Positions 1-8,900 of a stretch of DNA of 14,848 nucleotides are shown piece by piece. Position 1 is the first letter of the stretch. Each line of letters begins with the position of its first letter. Under the pieces are notes generated by a model. The model was not told the origin of the DNA. It made no database searches and was given only the letters and a program-made list of their open reading frames with translations. Source of the stretch: Chryseobacterium gleum (GTDB lineage Bacteria; Bacteroidota; Bacteroidia; Flavobacteriales_D; Sanyastnellaceae); contig CAMDFE010000007.1 in assembly GCA_945897395.1 (NCBI GenBank), positions 1-14,848 on the forward strand, in the 5' to 3' direction. The translations under genes and the position numbers were made by a program.

Positions 1-159
1 ATTCTGTCCATTCGGCCAAGAAATACTCAAAGTAACAGGTGCTCCACCTCCGCAAGTCAAATTTCCACTAACCGAGATCGTTTGAGCGAATGAAATTTGA
101 GCTAAAAACAGAAACATCAAGGTTGTTAAATTTCGATGCTGAGATAAAATAAATTTCAT
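1..159 (-). CDS. N-terminus of an exported protein (partial)
   Basis: Only the first 53 codons are inside the window; the frame is open and runs off the left edge. Translation from the ATG at 159 gives a clear Sec signal peptide: a short charged start (MKFILSQHR), a hydrophobic core (LTTLMFLFLAQISF) and a probable cleavage after Ala-Gln at about residue 26. The mature start contains a CGGG segment and an alternating polar/hydrophobic pattern that looks like an Ig-like beta strand. It lies downstream of two other exported proteins on the same strand, so a cell-surface or T9SS cargo protein is likely, but the function cannot be read from this fragment. The call as an exported protein is secure; anything more specific is inference. 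Confidence 0.75.
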   Translation of the reverse strand, partial: MKFILSQHRNLTTLMFLFLAQISFAQTISVSGNLTCGGGAPVTLSISWPNGQN

Positions 160-223
160 AATTTTTCAATTTAACTTCGAAATTAAATTAAAGACTCCGC
201 GCGATTTTAATTTAGGATTCAAA

Positions 224-241
224 ATACTCTATTCAGAGTAT
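224..241 (-). terminator. Weak stem-loop after the FG-GAP gene
   Basis: A perfect 7-bp inverted repeat (ATACTCT at 224-230, AGAGTAT at 235-241) with a 4-base loop lies 14 bases beyond the stop codon of the minus-strand gene ending at 256. On the minus strand the stem is followed by a run of T (TTTTG). The stem is A/T-rich and the T-tract short, so this is a plausible but weak intrinsic terminator. It could instead be an operator for the downstream gene starting at 159. Confidence 0.35.
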
Positions 242-255
242 GTAATCGTTATTTG

Positions 256-2841
256 TTAAGGCGAAATAAGTACCTTTTGACAAATCAATCCCGAATGAAT
301 GATATATATTCCAGGAGTTAAAAATTCTAGAACGTTCTTGTTTTCCTTCGAAAGCCAAAGATCAATTTTCAAACACTCTCTACCACTTAAATCAGTAAAA
401 ATTACATTCTTGTAGGTTGAAGAAGATGCATTATACACTTCTCCACCTGACATAAAAAATACAGGTTGGGTAAATTGCAACTCCGATAATTTATTCACCA
501 ACGGTACATATAACAGTGTGTCGAAGGAACATTGATTTCCAAAAATAAATTGACAATTGTAATTTCCCGATGATAAATTCAAGGCTTCATTATAAGCACC
601 TCCTACCCAAATCAAACTGTCGTATCCCACTCCGGATATTGAAATACTTCCCTCAGCATCTCCGTAATCAGGATTTATATCGAAAGTAATAATCGGAACA
701 GGAAAATTTTCAATAATCAATGCGTGAGAATCGATACATCCATTTGCATCATTCACTTGAATAATTTCGTTACCTACGGCAATAACATTTCCTGGAGCTG
801 TTCCCTGGAAGTTGTACGGCGGCACCCCTCCCGTTACATCAAAAACAGATTGCCAATTGTTATCAGGACAAATCGTCACAACATCAGGCGCTAGGATTTG
901 CAACGGGTCGGGTTCATTAATAAAAATTGTATCTAAATAAGCACAGCCATTGAACAAACTCTCATTTATAAAATAGTTTCCGGAGGCTAAATTTTGATTT
1001 GAAGACAGTAACTCTCCATTTACACTTACAGAATATGCTCCAGCTGAATCCCCAAAACACAAATTGTCATTAATTTCTATGAGTACTTCAACTTCTCCTC
1101 CGTTTTCTATTTGCACCGAAAGAAGTATCCTGTTGCCAAATCCATTGTTGACATTGGCTTGATAAATCCCTGGGGTATTAATCCATCTATTCAAATCAGT
1201 AGAACCATTCTCCCAAATAACATCTTGCCAATCTGGGAGTGAGAGAAGAATACTATCTTCTGCATTTGGACAGAGGTAATCTTGACTTGTTAATATTCCA
1301 CGCTGTGTTTCACCTTCATGAAGTATAATGGTCTGATTTGCTTCTAAAGAATAATAGTTATCCACTACACCACTTAACCAATGAACTTGAAAAGAATCTA
1401 CTACTGCGTGCTGCCCGAGCCCTTGAATTACATTTTGAGAATTCTGGCTCAAATAACTCTCTGTTGAGAGTAATTGACCTGTAAAGGTTTCACTTCCCGC
1501 GTAGATCTTATAGGTAGTGCCGAAGCCGTTTCTATTTCCAATTAATCCTTCAAATCTAAATTTTAAAAAATTAAAGTTCGTATTCGTAACATTAGATAAA
1601 ATCTTAAACGGATAGTTCGTTTCCGGGCTGAGGAAAATATCATATTTCCCATCGTTATTAAAATCTCCCTTTACGGAAGTAAAATAGGGGTACGGTATGT
1701 TTTCCAAACCGCTAAAAGCACTTTGCTCAAATTGTCCGTTCATGTTTAATAACAAATATTCTCCGAAAGCATTAGGAGTATCGATGTTCAAACTTCGTTC
1801 GTTTATAAGGAGGTCTGAAAAACCATTATTATCTGCGTCGATCCACAAGGCACCCCATGACCAACGATTGAGCTGAACTCCGTATGCTGTTGCGTTATTT
1901 ACAAATAAACCTGAATTGTTTGCCATTAAAGCATTCCCTGGATCGGGAGTTGAAGGTAAACTATACTCAACAGGTGTGCTAGTTATATAAACATCTAAAT
2001 CACCATCGTTATCAAAATCACACCACGAATTAGACATCGATTCTCTCGGATAATCCAAACCATATTGAGCACCACATTCCACATAAGTGCCATTGAGATT
2101 TCTCTTGTAAAACTCATTTCCTTGATAGAAATCATTAATCACAAAAAGTTCTTGATAGCCATCAAAATCAAAATCTACCCAAACCGATTGAAAAGAATTC
2201 CTTTGATATTCCGTAAATGAATTCAATGTGTCAGCATAAAATTGAGTACCGCTATCATTCCAAACAAAAGAATTCACACTTCCATTAGAAACACCATTAT
2301 TTGCAATAGAAACATCGAGATATCCGTCACGATCTGGGTCACCCACGGCTCCTCCAAAACTCCTCGCGCTTCCGAAGAAAAAAACGGAATTATCAAATGG
2401 GATATTCAAAATATTAGAAACGTCTTGAAAATCAGTATTCGCAATGTTTTTATATAATTGATGTGGATTGTCTCTTCGTACAATTAAAAGATCATTGTAC
2501 CCATCATTATCATAATCAAACCAAATCGGTTGTTTCGATTCAGTCATATTTGGGAACAGCTTAAAAAGAATAAAAGTTCCTTGATTATTCCGGTAGACAC
2601 GCGTTGGCGATCCCGCAACACAAATAGTTAAATCATCCCATCCGTCCTCATCGAAATCAAAAAAACTAACTCCTGTCCCCCAATAATTTCCTCCATTAAC
2701 GAATGCTAACCCCATACTAGTAGTGACATCTTGAAAATTTTGAGCGCGAATTTCCAATGAAGTCACCAAAAAGTAAATTATTATAAAATGCAAAACTTTC
2801 ATCTGGGAATATTGTAATTTACAATTAAATAAACTAAGCAA
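256..2841 (-). CDS. CRTAC1-like FG-GAP/ASPIC-UnbV exported protein, probable T9SS cargo
   Basis: The full frame is 861 codons starting with TTG at 2841. The better start is the ATG at 2802 (residue 14), because a typical signal peptide begins there (MKVLHFIIIYFLV, cleavage near Ala-Gln 33-34) and a -7-like element overlaps the TTG. Seven Ca-binding FG-GAP/VCBS motifs of the form DxDxDGxxD are visible at about residues 62, 109, 168, 223, 275, 335 and 393, predicting a seven-bladed beta-propeller. An ASPIC/UnbV domain follows at about 435-505 (NRNGFGTTYKIYAGS, then ESYLSQNSQNVIQGLG). Then come Ig-like segments (about 523-575 and a SprB-like GGVPPYNF unit at 670-705). The last 50 residues resemble a type A sorting domain (VIFTDLSGRE and GIYIIHSGLICQKVLISP) but lack the usual YPNP opening. 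The family is associated with extracellular binding or adhesion; the ligand is unknown. No catalytic motif was seen. Confidence 0.88.
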   Translation of the reverse strand: MLSLFNCKLQYSQMKVLHFIIIYFLVTSLEIRAQNFQDVTTSMGLAFVNGGNYWGTGVSFFDFDEDGWDDLTICVAGSPTRVYRNNQGTFILFKLFPNMTESKQPIWFDYDNDGYNDLLIVRRDNPHQLYKNIANTDFQDVSNILNIPFDNSVFFFGSARSFGGAVGDPDRDGYLDVSIANNGVSNGSVNSFVWNDSGTQFYADTLNSFTEYQRNSFQSVWVDFDFDGYQELFVINDFYQGNEFYKRNLNGTYVECGAQYGLDYPRESMSNSWCDFDNDGDLDVYITSTPVEYSLPSTPDPGNALMANNSGLFVNNATAYGVQLNRWSWGALWIDADNNGFSDLLINERSLNIDTPNAFGEYLLLNMNGQFEQSAFSGLENIPYPYFTSVKGDFNNDGKYDIFLSPETNYPFKILSNVTNTNFNFLKFRFEGLIGNRNGFGTTYKIYAGSETFTGQLLSTESYLSQNSQNVIQGLGQHAVVDSFQVHWLSGVVDNYYSLEANQTIILHEGETQRGILTSQDYLCPNAEDSILLSLPDWQDVIWENGSTDLNRWINTPGIYQANVNNGFGNRILLSVQIENGGEVEVLIEINDNLCFGDSAGAYSVSVNGELLSSNQNLASGNYFINESLFNGCAYLDTIFINEPDPLQILAPDVVTICPDNNWQSVFDVTGGVPPYNFQGTAPGNVIAVGNEIIQVNDANGCIDSHALIIENFPVPIITFDINPDYGDAEGSISISGVGYDSLIWVGGAYNEALNLSSGNYNCQFIFGNQCSFDTLLYVPLVNKLSELQFTQPVFFMSGGEVYNASSSTYKNVIFTDLSGRECLKIDLWLSKENKNVLEFLTPGIYIIHSGLICQKVLISP

Positions 2842-2846
2842 ACTTA
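2839..2846 (-). promoter_or_regulatory. Putative -7 promoter element of the FG-GAP gene
   Basis: On the minus strand 2846-2839 reads TAAGTTTG, a full match to the Bacteroidota TAnnTTTG -7 element. Transcription would start near 2832, downstream of the TTG at 2841 and about 30 bases before the ATG at 2802, which supports the shorter start. No TTG-type -33 box is visible at the expected distance, so confidence is limited. Confidence 0.45.
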
Positions 2847-2910
2847 ACCATCTTTTAGCATTCTCTCATCTACTTTTTTAGTAGTAGTTTGCAAACGAAA
2901 ATAATTTTTC

Positions 2911-2944
2911 AAAAAAAAAGCCCTTCCAATCGGAAGGGCTTTTT
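2911..2944 (-). terminator. Strong Rho-independent terminator of the 2004-residue gene
   Basis: AGCCCTTCC (2919-2927) pairs with GGAAGGGCT (2932-2940) around a 4-base loop, and flanking A and T runs extend the stem. On the minus strand the hairpin is followed by nine consecutive T. It starts 19 bases past the stop codon of the gene ending at 2963, so transcription of that gene ends here before the FG-GAP gene. Confidence 0.9.
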
Positions 2945-2962
2945 CAATTTAAAATTTCAATC

Positions 2963-5900
2963 TTACTTCTGAACCATCATACGTTGGGTTTGAAGTTCAC
3001 CGTTGAAGATGGCTTCAACAAAGTACAATCCGTTTGCAAGTGGACGCTCGAAGGTGATGCTCGTATTTAGAATACCGTTTACTGAGTAACGGTTGCTCCA
3101 TACTTGACGTCCCATTGCATCTACAATGCGAATCTGAACATTGTCTGAAATTACTCCAGACAAGTTAATATTCACAGCTGTTCCGTGTGTTGGATTCGGA
3201 TACAAGCTCATGTCTGTTTCGTTGGTTACAAGCATGTCGCGGGTTGAGTTTTGAGCAACTTCACTTCCTTGCTCCAACACCATTCCTGCTGAACCTACAA
3301 TACACATCGTTTGAACCGGTCCGTATGCGCCTGTTCCGTAAGAGAACACAGGTGCGGTGCGAACAGCATAAGTCTTTCCGTATTGAAGCGCTACAACCAA
3401 TGACAAGTTGCAGTAGTTACTTGCTGCTCCGCGGAAGTAAACGATTGGAATTCCAACTGCATTTCCACCTGCATCCAATTCTGTGAATTCCCACTTCCAG
3501 TTTGTCACTCCACAAACCCATGGCAATGATGCCACGATTGCTCCGCGGAATTTTGGTCCTGCAGAACAACGATCACTTGCACGAAGAGCTGTTGCTGCTT
3601 CTTGCTCCATGGTAATTGAACATGGTGCTAAGGCAGGAACTTCAATAAGTTCAACTCCACCGGCTGCGTTTGTTAAGCTGTAAATAGTGGTAACACTTAC
3701 ATTGTATGTGCAACCTAGAGGAAGCGTTGGCACTACAGTTGAAAGCGTTAGGTAGTCAGAACTTTGTGTCTTCACATAAGTGTTACCCAATGCAATTCCG
3801 CTTGTTCCAACAAAAGTGAATCGGTATTGAACACCTGATCCCGCCCAAGTTGCCTTAAATACCTTACAAAGGTTCAAAGTGCTAGACCATGTTGCGCTTG
3901 TTCCAGTATCACAACCACCACGCTTCAACATTTTCACACAAATGGTGTATGAGCCAATGCCTAACGCGCTGTTGTAGTTTCTTACACCAATTTTATACAC
4001 CTGACCGGCAGTTAATCCAGAGAAGTTCAACACCTCTCCGCCTAATCCAGCAACAGCATTCTCGGTTGCAAGCAATACTCCTGCATTCGATTGCAATTCA
4101 ATCAAAATATCATTGGAAGTTGAACCTACTACAATACTCACCGCTTCGGAAGTTGCAGTGAAATAGTGCCATTTGTCTTCGCCAGTTAAGCAAACCGATT
4201 GCGAGAATGAAGAAGCTGCAAAACCAGACAGTGTATGCGTTTGCGTTACACAACTTGGGAAGAAGTTTGTCCAAACATATTGTGCAGTAGCTGGGCTTTC
4301 GCCAGCACCATTTTCAGAACCGCAGTTTTCATTCACCGTTCCGTTACAGTTATCGTCAATTGAATTCGAACACAACTCCGTTGCAGCAGTATTTACTGCA
4401 CTGTTTATGTCATCACAATCTGTGTTGTTCGTCGACACATCCTCTCCTGAGAGAATCGCACATGTTGTCGTAGCTGCACCTGCACCGTATCCATCGCCGT
4501 CTGCATCGTTGTAATACGTATACAATGTTAGTCCCTCGTCGGATGCTCCTGAGCAGTTGTCATCGATGCTGTTGCAAATCTCCGTCGCACCAGGATTAAC
4601 AGCTGAAGCTGCATCGTTGCAATCTCCGTTTGCAGTTGCGTATCCAACTCCAGGACTTGCACATGCATTTGTTGCTGTGCCAACACCGTAACCATCTCCG
4701 TCTGCATCTGTGTAGTAGTTTGCAAAAGTTAATCCTTCGTCAGCTGCACCCGAACAGTTGTCGTCTGCGCTGTTACACAATTCAGTAGCACCTGGATTAA
4801 CAGCTGCCAATGCATCGTTGCAATCGGTGCTGTTCGCAACATAACCATACGGTTGTGTGCAATAGCTCAAAGTAGCAGATACATTTCCGTAACTGTCACC
4901 GTCAGCATCGGCATACCAAGTTGAAGGTGTACATGGAGCAAATGCCACTCCGCGATAAGCCTTGAACGTTGTGCTCAGTATAGTAGAGATAATATTTAAT
5001 GTTGGAGTCGCTGTTCCGTTGTCATCGAAGTAAAGAACTTGTGTTCCGCTTGCGCTCGACACGGTAGCGTAAATTCTTGGATTCACTCCAGCGTAGAAAT
5101 CAACAGCAATGCCATAAGCACCTGTTGCAGTTCCAACTCCAATGGTATAAGCCAACGACCAAACGCCTGCCGTGTTCACCCACTTCTGAACTCCACCGCC
5201 TGTGGTAGTTCTAGAGTCTGCTATGTAGCAAACTGTTTCAGCAGTGTTGAATTGGAAGCCGTAAGGACTAGCACCTGTGCCTGTACCTGTTGGAATAACA
5301 TTTGTCGAAATTTGCCCTATAGTTGTTGGTAATCCAATGCCAACTTTGTAAACTCCAGTAGTTCCTGAACCGGTAGAGAAATATAGATTTCCGTTGTGAA
5401 TTCCAACAACTCTTGTATTTGTGACCGTGCTCGAAACCGAAGTAGAGGCCCCTGTGCCTAAGTAAGTTATTCCACCCGGAGTATTATTGGCTCCCCAGTA
5501 GTTATTTCCGTCGGAAACAACACTGCGTATGTTACTTCCTGTTGTTAATGTTGAATTGATTTTGTTGAATGAACCGTAACCAATTCCGAAAGTTCCCACT
5601 GAACGTGCAATGTTCGCAGCAGAAGCTACACCCGCTAAACCAAGTGCGGCATCGTAACCTGGGATTGACAATTTCGAAAAATCAGAAGAGCGAGAAAGCA
5701 TTCCTTCAGAAGTTGAACTTCCTGCTACAACCAATTTGCTTGTTCCAGTTGTAGGAACAGTAATGGTTCCTACCAATCCTGACGTGTTGTATTCTTCCAA
5801 GAAGAATGCAGTACCTGTTGATCCTAGCGCTGCCGCGCCTGTTCCGAAGCGAGTTACAACAATGTTACCGGCTACAAAGTTTCCGTAGGTGCAGGTTGCG

Positions 5901-8900
5901 TTGTTCGGACAAGTTACTGCCGCGTTGTAGTTGTTTGCATTCGGATCGAAACATCCTGAAACAGTTCCTTCATCGATTCCTGCAGTACAGTTGTCATCGA
6001 TGCCGTTACAGAAGTTTTCCGTAGCACCCGGATTAATATCTCCGTTTGAATCGTTGCAATCGGAGGTTGGAAGAATGGTGGCAGAATAACCAGTTCCTGG
6101 TGTTGTACAAGCCGATGTTGAAGAAGCAGCATAACCATCACCATCTGCGTTCAAGTACCAAGCAGTTGCGTATGTACAAGATCCGTCAGAAAGGTTAGCC
6201 AAAGGATCGTAGTTACAAGCCGTATTGTCCAAACAACCGTAGTCAGCGCAAATCGCGTTCACAGTGGTGTTCAAGTTAACATCGGTTGCAGAGTAGAACG
6301 TTACTGATTCAGCTGCAACTAAAATAATCGCGTAGTCTGTTCCTCCTGCTGTTGAAGAAGGTAGTGTAACTGTGATGGAACCAGAAGTTCCAGAAACTCC
6401 GCTAACTATTCCAATTATATCTAAATTAGTATATGTCGTATTGTTTGCTGTTGTTAAGTAGGCCACTACATCGTATGGCTGTGTAAAGTTGGTTGAAGTG
6501 AAGATCAAAGAACCAGAATATGACGGACAGAAATCTGATGTGCTTCCGGTTAAGTTAATAGTAGGACAACCATCATCTATTTGCCCGTCACAGTCGTTGT
6601 CAATTCCATCGTTACATACTTCAGCTGGACAAAGCGTTCCTGAAACGCTGAAGTTATCTACGCGGCTCGAGCTACTTGAGATAACAACTCCGTTTACAAG
6701 AGAAACAGTCGAAGTGTTTGTAACTCTGAAATAGACCATCGGCTGTCCCGCAACACCTGCAATTGAAGAAAGATCAAATGCTTGGAGGAATTGAGAATTG
6801 AATATTGTCGATGAAAGTGACGAGGTATTGGCAACTGTATATTGTGAACCCACGTTTGTAAAATTCGTTCCATCCGTGCTGAAGCTAAATTGAAAATCTC
6901 TAGGTCCCGAATTGGTTGACGCCTGATCAACGGAAACATAAACAGCATTGAAACCAAGTGTGCTGGTTTGAAACTGATAATAATCACCAACTGCCCAGTT
7001 GTTTACGCTTAAAGAAGTAAGTGAACCGTTTCCGCCAGAGTTGATCCAAGAACTAGCTGCTGAAGCGTGATTTCCTAACATGCTGCTACCGATAGCGTTT
7101 ACTCCAACGGTCGCCGAAGGACCGTTATATACAGTGCCGCTTGTAGAAAGAGTACCTAATGCTTCAAAATTCCATTTAGCAACACCTGTTCTCACCAATA
7201 AAGAGACTGTAGTCGAACCAGCTGCATTGTTCGCATCACCTGGATTGGTTACAGTGATGTCAGTGGTTCCCGCTCCAACGACTGTCAATACGTTTCCTGC
7301 AATTGTAGCAACTGCCGTATTCGATGAAGTGTAAGTTGGCGTATGAGGAGCAAAAATTGAAGTTGAAGTCAATGTTTGAGCAGGATCTCCAGTAACCATT
7401 GGAGCCACTGTAAATGCAATGGTTTGAATAGCTGGAAGAATGTTTCCAGTTAATCCTGTTGGTTGAGAGATTACATAATTGGCCGACTGTGCACCTATTA
7501 ACAACGAATTCGAAGTCACTGAAATTCCATTCGCAGCATTTGGATCCGAGAAAATTCCTGTGCCTGCAAGGGTAACCGCATCGCTATTAATTACACCAAC
7601 CAAAGATCCTGTAATAGTAGCTCCCACACCACCATCGTAATACTTGTCGTTTACCTGAGCATTAGCTAATGTTAATGTAATTGGATTAATATACAAATTT
7701 TGAGCAAAAGCAGGCGCCGCAGCGTAAGTTGCATCTCCCGCTTGATTTGCGGTAATCGTAACGTTTCCAGCAGCCAATATGGTCATTACACCTGTTGCGT
7801 TGTTTATTGTTGCAATAGATGTGTTGGAAGAAGTGTAGGTTACTGGTAATCCTGAATCAGACGATGCTAAAAGTGTAATTGGTGCGTCGCCGTAATTCAC
7901 GGGCAAGGAAAGTGGGAAAGAAATGGTCTGAGACGTAAGAGTCGATGCATTTACAATTCCAAGAACATTGTTCGGATCTTGTCCAGAAATAATCTGGGTT
8001 GTGGCATTCAAACTAGCTAAAGAAATTGTTCCTGTTACAAAGCCTACTGGAGCAGAGGCCGCAATTCGTAGCTCAACCAATGCATTTGTTAATTGCTGTG
8101 CCGTAGGCGTTAATGTTGCAGTTGTTCCAAAACCACTGCCAGTTGAAACCTCCATACCTAATGGAGCAGTAATGGTAACATTACCTTGAAGCCCAACTCC
8201 ACTCACAAAAATAGACTGAACCGCAGAAGGCGCACCTTGATTGGTAGAAAACATGTCTAAAGGAGAGGGCGTGGTGGTGTAAGTAATACTCGGAGCAATG
8301 TAAACTGTTCCGGTAACGGAAACATCGTCGACAGAAAAACCCGGACGACCGCCTCCGCCTGAAACATCTTTGTAAACCCAACGCAACTGAACTTCGGCCA
8401 AATTATCGCAAGAAGCCGGCAGATTCACTGTTATTGTGCTCGGGTTTATCGAACCAGTTCCTGCATTATTTGCAGTGGTATTTATATTCTGATAAGCGGT
8501 TCCAACATCTTGAAATGTTCCTGAGGTTCCAATTCGGTATTGCAAGCCAATGGCACCTATTCTTTCGGCTGGTAGGGTTCTCTGAGTTGCTGCAACATAA
8601 GAAACTTGGACAGCGGTATAACCTGCCGTACTTATTGATAGACAAAAACTATTCATTACGCTCCCCGAATTCAAAAGTCCTATTTTCCCGCTGAAATCGA
8701 AGACTCCATTGGCATTACTAGCATTCGAGCCTGTTGTTTGAGCCTTATTAGCGGTTGGAACAGCGGTTGGAAATGCAGTTGATGTAGACCCCGTTATAGT
8801 CCATCCCTGCCATCCAGCTAAATAAGCTGCTGTCGAACCCGTGTAAGCACTGAAGTTCTGCGTATAGGGCATCCCCTGCGGAGTAGGATTAGTTTGAGCA

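Noticed and set aside
180..213. Inverted repeat AAATTAAA / TTTAATTT upstream of the left-edge gene
   Set aside because: The half-sites are pure A/T in an A/T-rich leader, so chance is likely.
4322..4918. CRISPR-like or intergenic repeat array
   Set aside because: The 201-bp repeats are in frame, coding and encode a known protein repeat type; there are no short palindromic repeats with unique spacers.
3187..8694. Many open frames of 60-113 codons on the plus strand and other minus frames inside the 2004-residue gene
   Set aside because: They are antisense or off-frame shadows of a repetitive, Thr/Ser/Gly-rich coding sequence. They show no conserved motifs, no signal peptides and no promoter or leader of their own.
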